NCBI GenBank assembly: GCA_013399305.1
Contig: VXAI01000013.1
Location: 248,001 to 312,000 of the forward strand
Length of the DNA stretch: 64,000 bases
Origin: Rostratula benghalensis
Lineage: Eukaryota; Chordata; Aves; Charadriiformes; Rostratulidae
Reading direction: 5' to 3'
The notes under the pieces are model-generated. The model worked only from the letters and a program-made list of their open reading frames with translations, ran no database searches and had not been told where the DNA came from. A program made the translations under genes and the position numbers. Of the stretch, positions 49,751 to 62,600 are shown piece after piece (position 1 is the first letter of the stretch; the number at the start of each line of letters is the position of its first letter).

Positions 49751-52700
49751 TCTGTTACAGATTTTTCCATAATGCACATCGTTGTCATGCGTAGACAGGA
49801 ACTTTTCTGATAGAGAAGAGAAAACTTATTAGGTCCTTCCTCTCTCTGTTTCCACACTGAGGCATTCTCATTCATTAGGTTCTGTAGCCTGTAAGAAATG
49901 ACCCTGAAATACAGTTTGAGTATTCACATAGTTTTGAACCAAAACTTGAATAGTTGTATGTATTGCAAAAAGCAACATAAAGTTTTCAACCTCTCTCAGG
50001 TCTTCTAGGCAAGTCAGATCTTAACATTTATTTTGGACATATGTTATTGAGCCATTGAATACTGGCAGATCAAAGGTTAAATAAAAAGCACAATCATTGT
50101 AATTTTGTTTGTTATTGATGAGTCTCCCAAAAGAAGGGCTATGCACAGTCTATACCACAACTGTATTTTATTGAATTAAATTGTTTTGAGTTCCAGCACT
50201 ATTTTCAATTTAGTGATGTTTATGTTATTCAGTGCTGTAGCTGTAGTTATTCAGCCTATTGTGGGTCATCCCAGCTAGGGCCCATCCTGTCATGGGTAAC
50301 TATTTATGCATATGTCAATAGTCTTGTAGCCTGCTACAAATGATTTTTGTGTTCAGCCCCTTTACATGTGCAAGGAAGCAACACTAATCACACAGCACTG
50401 AGCTCTGGAACCTTGAAGACTGAATGCACTAGCTCATTAAGGAAAGTGAATTGTAATGACTGAAAAGATTCCCAAAACTAAATTTGTGTTGGTGCAAGTG
50501 TTATCAAACTAATCTCAAAAGCAGTGTTACATTATTTTTCACTTTATGTTTTCACTTGCTTTGTAACAACAGCTTGCTTTGCTTTACTCTTCCTTTGTTA
50601 TAAAAAAAATAAAATAAGAATAACAATAAAAATATAATTACTTCTTGAAATTTTAGTGGTTCAAAGTTGATTTGTTAATTTGCTGTTTGCACACAACCTC
50701 AATGAGCTTTCAAATACTCAAGAAATTTAGAGAAGTTAAATTAGGTGACAATATTTATGTAAATTGTGATATAACTGTCCAACCTGGTTACTGAACTATC
50801 ATGTCATCATATGGAGTACACCTGTAGATGATGACAGTGCTCTGTGTAGATTACTAGTAATTTCAGTGCATTTTGGTTTTAATCTTTGAACATAATAGAT
50901 GGACATTACATGAGGAAGTGCAAGGCAGTTTTGTATTTACAGAAACTTGGAAAATTGTTGCAGCATAGTGGTGCAAAGGAAATTATTGACATTGGCTAGG
51001 TTTCTTTTTCTCAGGAGCAGTGATTCCAATTGCATTTGACTTTGCTGAGACATATAAATGAGTGATATCAAGGTTTATTTAATAAAATATTATTTATTTT
51101 TCAGAAAACTTTTCATCATAAAGAGAAAGAAATTAAAGTGCAACCAGATGCAATAGGTAAAATAGCTTACGAGGTCTTTCAATGTACATTTCAAGAAAAT
51201 AAAATGTTTTGAAGAAAAAGCAAACCTAAAAACACTCCAGCTGTTATTAGCATTTTAACTCTTAAATCATTACTAAAACTTATGAAAGCTGAACCTATCA
51301 ACCTTTCAGCTCCTAGGGGGTCTAATCTAACATGCAGTAAAGTCAATGAAAAGATTCAAGGCAAGTTCATGTTGTACATGAGCTTAACAAAATTAAAGCA
51401 TTCACTAAGGCATTAGCTTGTGGCAGTAACAGATTTCAGGGCTGGGTGAATCTTTTGGAGCATTTTGCCCTGGTAGTTTCACCTCTGAGAGAAGTTTCAA
51501 GCTGAGAGTCTCAGCTGGAGCAGAGGCACACAGGCCATTGTCACTCCCTATGTTTGTGGCTAACTAAAGTGTATTCGGAAAAGCTTTGGCTCCCTTTCTG
51601 GACATGCTTTAATGGAGCACAGAGCATGAGCAAGTGCAGATATGCTAAGGACACGAACTGATATAAGCCCTCTGAAACTATCCCACTGCTACATGCAGTC
51701 TTGTTCTGAAGACAGTATCGTTATGAGCATGGCTGTATTCATGAAGCTGCAGAGTGCTTTGCGACATTCCTGCTTTGTGGCTTTGTTTTGTGTTTTCTTT
51801 TACTAACCATCTCTCTCAGGTCTCATCCTGTCTCTGGAAAAGAATATTGCAAGTGCCTATATGGTGTGTATTTCAGAGTAAGTGATGCAAGTCCCTGATC
51901 CCTGACACAGGAAACTGAAGCGTGCCACAAAAGGATCAAGCTCTGCAACCCTACATGTTTCAAACACTGTTGCTTTAAAAATGGCAGGCTGGAGCTGCTG
52001 ACACATCTGTGTCACTCAGAAGCAGGGAGGGCTTAATTATCATCTAGCTAATCCCATAAGGGGACATAGTTGAATTTCATTAGTAGAGTATGATTTTGTA
52101 CACTTCACAGTGGTTCCACAGCTGCCTTAGTTACTCACTGGCTCTGCAAAGTAGAATGCATATACCCATCCCCTTAAATTAAAAAGGTGATGCTAACAGC
52201 AAGAGAATGAAAAATGGGTTCAGGTGAAGAGGTCTAATCAGGAAAGTACTGACAATTCCTTTCAGTAGCTTTCCTTCAAAGGAATGTAGGCATTTCAAGT
52301 TAACTCTCTCTCCAGTATTCATTGCCTTTTTCAGACCCCCTGGAAAAATGAATTGACAGTTATGTCATGTTACATACTATATATAGGGAGGACAATTTAC
52401 AGGTGGGGGTATGAACTGCAAAGGAACAAATGTTAAGGGGAATGGAAAGTAAATAATTACCCAACAACCATCTGGTCCTTTGGATGCACATTTACGTATA
52501 TACAGTTAAGTACTTGTGAATATATGACTTTTTTGTCATCTTTGATACTAATCAGTAGAGATGAGGAAATATGTTTTGGCTAATATAAAAGGAATTTAAA
52601 TATGGATTTCTATGTAGAGTATAAAATGTCAGAAACTTATATTATTTAACAAATATCTTTCTATTAGGGAAAGATGAAGAAAAACTGTGAGTTTGGAAGC

Positions 52701-55095
52701 ACTGTAATAGTGGGGTTTATGTCTTTTGAAGCAAACTTTCCTCATTTTCTGTTTGGAAATGGAATTAGAACAGAAAATTAAGTAAAAGTATTAAAATTTC
52801 TCAAAATGCAAACAAACAATATATATTTTGCTTGGCAAAATGTGTGTATGTGCAGATCATTTTTGTTTGCTGGAATAACTAAAATTTATAGCTCATTTCA
52901 AACTTCAATAATTTATCTCTAGGTTTTTTGCTTTTTACCTCTCACGGGAAATAAAATTAACTTTAACGTATATTAAGCTACTGGAAGCTGGGGCAACCAT
53001 AAGATTCAACTAGCTGAAGGATTTAGTGTCAATAGGCTTAGAAAAATGAAAGTAGAGGCATTTGAATAACTTTGTAAAACTATTTAAAATAGCATCCTCT
53101 TTCCCAATAATTCCTATTTTCTACTCCTGTTTGCCCTTGTTTCATTGTCTGCTGCTTGCCCTCTCAGTAAATTTGTGTGGTAGCCAAAGACATTGAAGCT
53201 GATTGTGAAAGATGAAAAAAAGGGAATAATTTAAAAGCAATAAAATGGTATGAGAAAAAGAAATTGAAATGAAAAAAAAAACCCTAAATGTTTTACAATG
53301 TAGTGCTACTCAGGGAATAATTCCAACAGAATTAATCAGCCACAGTACAACAGGGGCTTGTTTTATTGCAGGTTTTAAAAGAGCCTTTAGGGTCTTGAGT
53401 ATACAGTAAAAGGGGCCCATCTTTCTCTCAGGAAAATCAAGAGGAGTTTTGACATTGACCTTAGTGCGAGTACGGCTGGTCAAAAGGCCACGCACAGAGA
53501 AAACTACACTGTCCTTTTTAGCATTGGGTTTGAGTTAATAACTCTAATGAAAGTCACTAAGCAGAAATTAGAGCATGCATGCAAGTTATGGTAGTCCTGG
53601 ATCCTTACCTGAAGCATGGCAACTGTAAGAGCAAACGAATAAATAGATTTTATTGTATTTATCATATCCAAATGAAAGCTAATCTCAGAAAACTTTGTGT
53701 TTTATCATTGAGGCTAACCAGGCAAAATAGGAAATTTCTCAATAGTAAACAAAATATCCCTATAGCTCACAGGTATGGATTGGTGTTCCACAGAGGTCTG
53801 TTCTTCATAGTTCTGTTTATCTTTATTTAAAAAATAAAACAGCAAAAATGAAGACTAGTTATAAAAATGTTTTGGGTGATAGGCTAAAAATAAAGTATGC
53901 AAGCAGCTCTAATTTCTACCATTCGATTACATGAAACTTCTATGCAGACACAAAGCTTTTTTTTTTTTTAGCTGTATTACCACAGTTTACCACACTGTTG
54001 ACTGAGGTGATGAGCTCAGACAGCAGAAAATGAGTTGGTGTGGCCCAGACTCTTCAATACACTCACTTCTGCTCACAGGACAGCATGACATATTAGTAGC
54101 TTCAGGTGGTAATGACTTTAAGCCCCTTAGCAAGATATTGTTCTCTATTGGCCTTTTCAGAGTGCCTTGCTTCAGCTTTTTAGAGATGCATCACAGAACT
54201 TGCCTCTGGAAGGACAGGCAGTTAAGGCAGACCTAGCCAATCATATATCTTCCTGATTTTAGGGTTCTTGGAGCCTGGATAACCTTTGGAAGGAAATCCT
54301 GAATATTTCAGTTATGACAGGTTACTGAGGCCAGATGTAGCATACACTTACATTGTTTCCAGTCCTACGTAAACTTCTGACACTGGAGTTGTGATAAGGC
54401 TTTTGAAGGGCAATGCCATTGCTGTTTTTCCCCCTCCCTGAATGCGAAGGCTCTTTCCATCACACTGACCCTTAGCATTGTTTTTAATATAATTATTTTG
54501 CATATGATATGAATAGATTAAAGTATATCCACTGATGAATTTGTTATTTTTCAGTGCAACAAATCTTTCTAAAATCTATTTCACATTGTAGGCATGGGGA
54601 TAATCTCTTGAGATGAGCAGTTACATCTTCTTTTCATTTGTATCTCAGGGTCATTTGTCTTAATGAGAAACATATCAATGTCTCACCTACACAGACAGAA
54701 GAGGTTATGTCTTTTTTTCCACAAGAGACCTGCAAAACTTTGAACTGCACAGCTACAGAAATTGAGATGATCTATAGAGTTCAATTCTAAAGCTATAAAT
54801 CATGGTGGCAGAGACTTCTGGTCAATAAGCTCCTGTGAACTTGTTTCCATTTCTAACCCGCATGCACTTACATCATGCGTTCCACACAAGTTCTTTGTCC
54901 TGTTTCAGGGACTTTCAACATTAACCTGGCACAGATACAGGATGAAAAAATAAAAGGTCACATGCTGTAGAATGTGTACCACAAATGCTGAACAAACATT
55001 TCAGTCAAACAGCGTTGAGGATCTTTTCTATGGGTATCAAGAAACGGGAAACATTAATAAGAAAGATTATGTATGACTGCAATCATACATAATAA
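49751..55095. other. Gene-free AT-rich sequence
   Basis: No gene is supported. An A-rich run lies at about 50,600-50,640 and a poly(T) run at 53,957-53,969. Slightly GC-richer unique sequence at about 51,420-52,100 has no coding signal I can read. Frames of 60-83 codons (53,310-53,495, minus; 53,579-53,830, plus; 54,030-54,236, plus) are not recognisable. Confidence 0.6.
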
Positions 55096-55120
55096 CTATA
55101 TCTATATCTATATATAATAT
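55096..55120. repeat. (TATATC)n-like simple repeat
   Basis: About 25 bp of tatatc/tata repeats. Confidence 0.8.
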
Positions 55121-56644
55121 AACCATTGTGACTTGAGTAAGAGTTTTGAAATTTTGAAGACCCCAAATAAAGATAAAGGATCACAGTTTAAGGAAGCTAC
55201 ATTTAAAAACCTTGACCTGTGGGTATTTACTTTACAGTATAATGTAATTAACATTTAAAACTCTAGATCCTAATGGCTGAGATCAATGCTCACAGAAAAT
55301 AGTTAGAGTAATGCCACACTCAATAATTTCACAAGAAAAAGCTTTTGTCTTTCTGTACATACTGTTAAAGTTTTTAGGGGATAGAAGACTCATGTACTTC
55401 GTACTGCTGAGGGAGAAGGAACAGGGATCTTTCTTGAAGTTTTTTTGTTGTTGCTGTTTGCTGTTCGGTTTTCTTAATAACATTTGCAAATAGTCAGAGT
55501 TTAGTAGAATTTATGAATAGTTATGTGTATTTAAAACATGTACTATGGCTTATTCTGATATTGAAGATAATGGCTCTGCATTAGAACAGTAAGAATTCCA
55601 ACAGATGATTTGGTTATCAAATGTCAAAGGTGATTTTAATGGATTGAACGTATTTTTATGAATTGAACAATTACTATTTTATTTGTGTTGGGACTATATT
55701 TTATGAAATGCATGAACAGTATGTTCCTCCTTACTGTATGTGACAGCATGTCTGGCTTTGCATTCTAAACTCAAAAAGGCATATGGCTGCTTTGTCTATG
55801 ACATAAAAATATTAGCAGCCTTTAAACTAAACTGAAAGGGGATGAGGGGACCTTAAAACCCAAGATTTCCCTCATTACAAGTGCTCCTTGATTGCTTTCT
55901 GATAGAAGACTACATATTAAAGTGATGATATATTTAAGCTTTTTCTTGCTGCAATCCTAACAATAAATGGCGTTTAAAAAAAAAAATAATAATCCAAGGG
56001 TCACACACAATTCTTCTTGACATACCCACTACTTCATACTAAATACATCCAATTTCCTTCTGAATTACTATATTCATAGACCTATAGATGCACATCAGAT
56101 AGAACAATTTCTCATTCTTCTTTTTTTTGTTTAATCTTCCTTGTCATGAAAGTCAGAAGGTTAAAATCCATCTTGCGTTTTTGCTTCTTCTGTAAGCTTT
56201 CACAGGCCTAAAAAGTAGCAGTAGTTTTTCTTCACATTTGAATGCAGGCAGTCACACTGGCTCATGAATGAGCAGGTAACTCTGTAAATATGTGTCTTCT
56301 CTCTCCATGATCTCACACACTGGGCACAACAGGGATTCTTGTTGCAAAACAGCAAGGACCAAATGGTGTTGAAAATACTTTCATCTAATTCTACCACTTT
56401 CATCCACTTAGCAACATAGTGCCAGTGCTCAAACTCAGCAGTTCAGCATCCTGTAGTCCCTCAGGGAAAAATTCTTATGAAGTTTCAAGTGCCTGGCTGG
56501 TAAATTATTTGAAATCACCAGGGTCATATTAATCTAAAATGGCTTCAAAAATAGAATGATGGAGTTCTAGACCTGGACTTTCCTTTTTTCCCCCGCTGGA
56601 GACAGCCATCTAATAAAGGTAAATGATTATTGTGAAGTATTAAT
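55121..56644. other. Gene-free AT-rich sequence
   Basis: No gene is supported. A possible retroposed 3' end (AATAAA at about 55,961, then A runs from about 55,976) lies here without a recognisable parent gene. Open frames on both strands at 55,283-55,493 overlap each other and are not recognisable. Confidence 0.55.
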
Positions 56645-56692
56645 AAANAAAAAAAAAAAAAAAAAAAGGAAAAAAGAGAAAAAGAAAAAAAG
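56645..56692. repeat. A-rich purine tract containing an ambiguous base
   Basis: An A run interrupted by N at 56,648 (the only ambiguous base I noticed in the window), continuing to 56,667 and then into gga/aaag/aaaag purine text. The N most likely marks an unresolved homopolymer position in the assembly. Confidence 0.9.
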
Positions 56693-56699
56693 TTGTCGA

Positions 56700-57000
56700 A
56701 TACCCTTATAAAATTTAGTTTATATGACTGTTTTTAGATGCTGGTCATCATTCTGCTCCAAAAAGGCTTGCTGCGGCAATTATCATTTAAAATATCCGAG
56801 GGGCTGCCTGTTGGTCGCCTCATGCCAGAGGTATTTTTCATTTATCAGGGACATACTGAGGGCTCAATTTACAAGGTGGAGAAAAAGCCATTTATAGAAT
56901 AGTACATTCTTGCTGTTACTAAATAGCAGGCCCATTAATATCTCTTGCTGGTTTTCAGCTCTGAGATTTTTTGCCCCATGATGTATCAAAAAGTATCTTT
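56700..57000. promoter_or_regulatory. Candidate conserved non-coding element
   Basis: About 300 bp of unusually complex, non-repetitive sequence with several regulatory-type cores: ggcaattatcatttaaaat (about 56,775), tttatcaggg, caggcccattaatatc (about 56,929) and a short ccgaggggctgcc block (about 56,798). It has no open frame, no repeat signature and an even mix of bases compared with the T- and A-run-rich flanks. These are the marks by which vertebrate conserved enhancers are often first spotted by eye; they are not proof. No alignment is available here. Confidence 0.25.
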
Positions 57001-58165
57001 AAACTGAAATTACGAACAGAAAACTGAAGGATATGGAATGAGAAATGCTGAAAAATTTTTACGCTATTTCCTTTTAACCTGGATGCTGTTGATGACTTAG
57101 CTCCCTAATGAGAACTTATTTTCTCTGGTGGGAAAAAAAAAATATCTGTTAAAGACTGAATAGAAAGTATTTAGTTTTATTAAGTTGTTTTGTATGGGCT
57201 TCAAATAAAATTCTAAAATAATCTGTTAACAATGCCACTTGAATTGTGAAAAGTGAGAAGTAATGTTCTAATCTTTATTTTGTATCCTATAGAATGCTAT
57301 GTACCTGTAATACTAAATGAATATAATATCAAACCAGAAATAATCACTACAATTGGATAGCATTTTATTCTCATTTGGAGAATTATAAATGACTTTATGA
57401 AAAGGAAACCATTTGACATCTGGCTCTAAATTTCTTAAAAAACCCTTCCATAGTAGGTTCTCTATGATGACATTGAAAATGTTGCAGATAAAGTGAATGA
57501 AAACTATAGCTCACAATACATTGGTCTTATTTTAATCCATAGAAAGTTGTTGGGGTCTGGTTTTGGTTTTGTTTCTTTGTTTTGTTTTTCTTTCCTTTCA
57601 ATGGTTTTGTTTTTGCTAGGTTGTTTTGTTGGGTTTTTTTCTATCTTTCTACCTTGTTTTTTCTATCAAACTATCTATTACTACCAAACATAATATACAA
57701 AACTGGAACTTCATCTCATTGGTACAGCTGTTTGGATACTTCATACACGTTTTCCATTTAGGTGTTTCAGGACTGTGTTCAATGAGGGACTTACACAGAC
57801 TTGTATATCCCATTAAAGTCAAGCTCTGAATAGAATGAGCCTAAATTTTTGAAACTGATGAAAATTCTTCAAAAGGCTTCAAAAAGACTTTGACTATAAA
57901 CCCCTTGCTTCTACTGCCATTACAATCAGCAGAGTAGAGAACCGTTTATTTCAGGCATAAACTAGACAGGGACAGAATTAAAGATTCGTATACAAGAAAT
58001 CAAAGATGAGTGTTAAATTCTTAGGATTCTTGTAGAGGGTAAATCCTCTTATCCTTTTCCCTGAGCTCACTCACCTACCTGTTGTGTGATGTAAAGTGGT
58101 GACAATCTGTGCAACACTTAACACTCAGAGCCCTCTGCTAAGTGTAAATGCTAACACTGTTCTAG
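57001..58165. other. Gene-free AT-rich sequence
   Basis: No gene is supported. It contains a G/T-rich tract (57,549-57,650); the phenylalanine-rich frames at 57,493-57,829 are products of it. Confidence 0.6.
57549..57650. repeat. G/T-rich low-complexity tract
   Basis: About 100 bp of T runs broken by G (ttttggttttg, tgttttgttggg). Similar in style to 37,535-37,588 and, on the other strand, to the A/C tracts at 14.0 and 15.35 kb. Confidence 0.8.
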
Positions 58166-58217
58166 TAAGAATAACTTTGAAATTTAGACAGTTTTGAAAC
58201 CAAGACTCAAAGTGAAA
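58166..58217 (+). repeat. Copy 1 of an unexplained 52/53-bp dispersed duplication
   Basis: Begins taagaataactttgaaattt and ends gactcaaagtgaaa. A second copy lies at 59,557-59,609 in the same orientation, differing by one substitution (g/t after 'agaca') and one inserted c. Flanks differ apart from a weak upstream tgcta. No known repeat family is recognised. Confidence 0.9.
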
Positions 58218-59423
58218 GGAAGGAGTTACAGGTCTGCATTTGACATGAAGCTGCCAGAGACACTTTCCTCTTAGCCCCGTGGCTATTAAATTAATGCAGA
58301 CATGTCAGGGGATCTGATTTAAATCTTACCTTTTGTGAAAGTTTCTTATTTGTGAGACCAAAGCTAGTGCAAGCAGATTTGCTCATGCCTTGACAGAGGC
58401 TTTTACAGGCCCAGGGAATGATTAAAGAAGAGGTATAGTCTTCTTTCTTGCAAGCTGGGTGGTTAGGGCAGCTACTAGTTGAAAAATAAACAAATCTAGG
58501 CCTTATTGTAAATTTTCATTTTTTTCCAAAACTCTATTAATGTTGACTGTAAGACATAAGTAGACCTTATGTTATCCTTCATCTTCCAGTATCAGGAGAT
58601 GCCTGACTCCTTTTGGGTTTTTTGACTGCTCTGAAACTGTTCAGTTCCTTGAATTTCTCCTGCTTTGTTCATTAATTTGTGACTTACGTGTTTATATTAG
58701 TGCAACCTCTGACACTTAATACTGTTATTTGCATTTGCATAGAGTGTTGGATTTGCCCTTATAGTGAGGACCTCTTAATGTGCAATGGTCAATACAGCAA
58801 TGTGCTACAGTGTGTTGTCCAGAAATTTCAAAATGCATTTCTCTTATTTGTATTCGCTACTTTACAGCATATACAACTATAATCAGGCTATTTAAAATAT
58901 GTTAAGTGTCAGTGTGGACTGAATTCATTATTAGAAAATAAGCATTTGTGCTGGCAAAAAGCCAGATAAGAGACTGATAACAGAGTTTAGTAAACAGAAC
59001 AAATTAACAAGAATTTGCATGTTAGTAATTGGAAATATATACTCTTGCATGCCATTTACCTTATCAAATATGTCATTGATGAATATGTAAAAAGAAGTGT
59101 TTAAAGCTCTCTTCTCCTATATGTTCTAGAAGTGTAACATATTTTGTATTGACTAAATCCTCAGTTTTTGTTGGCTTAAAAGCAAATTCTTCACACTCCT
59201 TCCTAGAACTCTTTCCTAGCACTCCTTGCCCCTTTTCCAAAATCAGATTTCTGTCTAGTGGCTTCATTTGGTTTGGTTTTTACTGGTTCAGAGCTCTAGA
59301 ACTAGGTAACCTGTAAAGCAAAACATTAAAATGGCAAGCAATTTCATTTCTTTTCTGTGACACATGCCTAGTTTGTATATAAATATGCAGGCACTAATTG
59401 TTAGTAACTTTTAATCAATAATC
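58218..59423. other. Gene-free AT-rich sequence between the two 52-bp copies
   Basis: No gene is supported. A moderately complex stretch (about 58,255-58,440, with attaaattaatgcagacatg) could be conserved non-coding sequence but shows no decisive signal. Frames at 58,679-58,882 and 59,073-59,267 are unrecognisable. Confidence 0.55.
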
Positions 59424-59457
59424 AATCAATATCTTCTGATAATCAATATCTTCTGAT
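59424..59457. repeat. Perfect 17-bp tandem duplication
   Basis: aatcaatatcttctgat occurs twice in direct succession (59,424-59,440 and 59,441-59,457) without mismatch. It lies 100 bp left of copy 2 of the 52-bp duplication. Confidence 0.92.
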
Positions 59458-59556
59458 TTAGAAGATAAGAGCATACAGGATCTATACATAGGCTGATGAA
59501 AGTATTATATACACCATGTTTTTTCCATAATTTTGTCTGCTATTTGTATGTTTTTA

Positions 59557-59609
59557 TAAGAATAACTTTGAAATTTAGACATTTTTGAAACCCAAGACTC
59601 AAAGTGAAA
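59557..59609 (+). repeat. Copy 2 of an unexplained 52/53-bp dispersed duplication
   Basis: Same orientation as the copy at 58,166-58,217 and identical except for one substitution and a one-base insertion, over 53 bases. The copies start 1,391 bp apart. Confidence 0.9.
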
Positions 59610-62600
59610 TAACCTTTTAAATTTACAAACTTTATGGGAGCTGAATCTAAAGAAAAAAATATTATTTGAACTGAATATTAATAGTTGTTCTTTGGAGACA
59701 TATTCAGCTGCAGAATATCAGTCAAATTGGGAATATCCTCCCTAGATATGTCAACATGAAAAAACTTGGAGAGAGGCCAAAATCTAGAAGCACTGAGTCC
59801 TCAGAGCTGTAAAGAAAACAGTGCTATATAATGAAAAAAAAAAAAATAGATCTTCTGTTTTTCAAATAATGACTCTACGGTGATTGGATATGGCCAGACT
59901 TAACCTCTGTTATATCTCCATTCTGCATCTGCAAAATGTAAATAATACACGTTCATCTCACAAGACAGTAAAGTCACTGAGAAACAGAGATAATTTATCT
60001 GGGTATATGGGCAAGAAAACTCCATAGCAATGTTAAAAGTTCTCTATTCAAAGCAGGTTTTGAATATAGAGCTGTACATGTAGTTGAGATAGTAAGGGGC
60101 ATTGCATACCATGCATAAATAACATGCATAACAAAAGACTGCACACCCACTGATTCACTGAACATTATGCATTACACACATTGACTGAAGCATCAAAATA
60201 TGTAGAAATTAATATATGATCTTTAAGTTACAGTTTATTATGTAATTAATTACATTAGGAAAATTAATTTTTCCAATTTATTTTTCTCCTAATGACTTTT
60301 TTTCTGTTAAACATATTATTTTTAGATAGTAGTATTGCTTAGATAATCAAACTCACAAAAGGAAGGAAGCAAAAACAGGACAGATACTTTAAAAAAACAC
60401 CTGTGAAATTTACCTTTAATTGTTTTTCCTTCAAATGACATATAGAAACAGAAGTCTAAATTCTGTCTGAGCATCTCGCTAATAAACTGACTTGAATGTC
60501 ATTAATATCCAACTCTAGCTTAATATAACAGCTAATTAATCAATCAAAATTATTCCACTTAAATAAAACCATATACAGTTGCTTCTGTGGTTGTTGTTTC
60601 ACTCAGGAGGTTCCAATGGGAATAATTCCTAAAGAGCAACCTTTGAGAACATGCACCTACTCACAAAAATAAGATAAGAGCAAGCAGTAGGAGAGAAAGA
60701 ATAGGTAAATTGTGTCAATTCCTATCTCTTATGCACATATTTCACTTAAGCCACTTAAACAAAACACGTTTCCAGGCTTTTTTTTGTCAGAGCACTCTAA
60801 AACTATTACAATACTTATGCAAACCTAGGATGAAAACTATGGGCTGAATTCATACTAAAGCACGTCTATGCAAGTCCCTTGTGATAAACTAAGCTCAGTG
60901 TTGTGTTAAGCTCCATAACTGAAGATCCTACAGTGCACAGGAGTAACCTTTTGTGGGGATGTGCCAGAGAAGTACATTTAAGCCTTGTTATGATCACAGC
61001 GGAATATTCACCTTTGCCTTCGGAAGATTATTAATGGAGAAAGATCGGAACAAGTTATGGGCTCACACTCCAAGTATTCTCTCAGAGAATCCTTTTTCTC
61101 TACTGGATACAGAGGGAACCTAGGGAGATGGGATTGTAAGGTAAAGAAATGCTTAGTGAATATTGTTTCATCTTTTGTTTTACAACAAGGTGTTTTGATA
61201 TGAGGTCTATATTTGTTCTCAAGTTGCAAGTAGCTCCTTACATGTAGAACACCAAAGATGCATGGTACCAAAGGAGGAAGTCACAAAAATCCTCACTGTT
61301 CCTTTTCTCCATGTCCCACATCTGTTGCATTTAACACAATCATTCCATTCTCATGAAGATGGACGGATAAGAGAAAATTAATATCAAAGGCTTGGTTGAT
61401 GTCAGTTAACCTGTGGTGGGCACTTACTCACTAGATATAACTGCTGCTTCTCCTCAAAGGCAAGCCTATATCTTCTTTAAAAGCAATAGGGTGTGTCTAG
61501 TTAGCATAAGGCAGCCATGCTAAACTTGAGCCAGCACCCCAGGGATTGCTACACAGAGGCTCAAAGTGGTGGAGAGAATGCAGGGGCTTCTGAGATCTGC
61601 AAGAGGGTAAAGGCAAGTGAAGAAAGCCATCCAAACTGCTTACAAATAAAAAAAGCCTGGTCTGAGAACAGCTGTACCTAGGGTGCATAAAAGTTGTAAG
61701 GAATATATGGATGAAGGGCAACAGTACACACAGATGCAACAACCTGCCTCTAATAAGGTTTTTACTCCAGCTGAGAACACATTGATCTAGGATTGAAGAA
61801 AAATTTCTTTGCAAGTGGGAGAACAACAAACAGTTTTGTTCAGAGTATTCAATATTCCTTTCACATTTTGCATGTTTTCTTCCTTAGCTTATTTCCTTTA
61901 TCCAGCTGCACACAATTCAGAGGTGGAAACATAAATAAAGGCATAGAAAGGAAATGAAATAACCTCATGCCCTTTACTGTTGTAGGATCAAAGGTCAATG
62001 TTGCTGTTTTTCAGCACATTCAGAATACCATGCATATGGCTTATTTCCTAAGATATAATTCAAAACAACCGGTGATCTTGGGGCTTGCTATGTAAGTTAT
62101 CAGGCAATATCTGGCACTTTTGCCTTGTCTGTTGTGCAATTTGTATTCTGATCAATATCCAGAAAATTGAAATACCTTCATATCAATGTTATAACTACAG
62201 TTATAAAGCTGCCTCAACAGTTTCTGATCTCTTTTATTCTGCCCTAGAATTCTATAATAAGCTGCCTGTGAACACTGCTTTCCAAATTTAACTCTCCCCA
62301 TGCTCCAAACTGACAACACTTAAGTTATAAAACTACATACACAATATCATCTCTTCAGATACAATGGTCTCCATTGTGCTCCATCTTATACTATTGTGTT
62401 CATGCTTACCACGTTAAGGCTCACCTTCCATATATCAAGGACTGAGATATTCCTGTCATCCTCACAATTTATCTCAGACTTGATTGCAACAGTAGTTCGA
62501 AAATCAATTTGATTTAATGTATTTTCAACTGAAGAATTTATTTGTGAACTTATTAGATTATCTTCAAATACATTACTGTTTTCCTATGCCATAGCAAAAA

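Noticed and set aside
55961..55987. AATAAA followed by an A run as a processed pseudogene 3' end
   Set aside because: No recognisable parent message upstream and no target duplication seen; AATAAA and A runs are common here.
61497..61829. 110-codon minus-strand open frame in slightly GC-richer DNA
   Set aside because: Serine-, leucine- and histidine-rich with no recognisable motif. It could be an unknown repeat, but there is nothing to support a protein.
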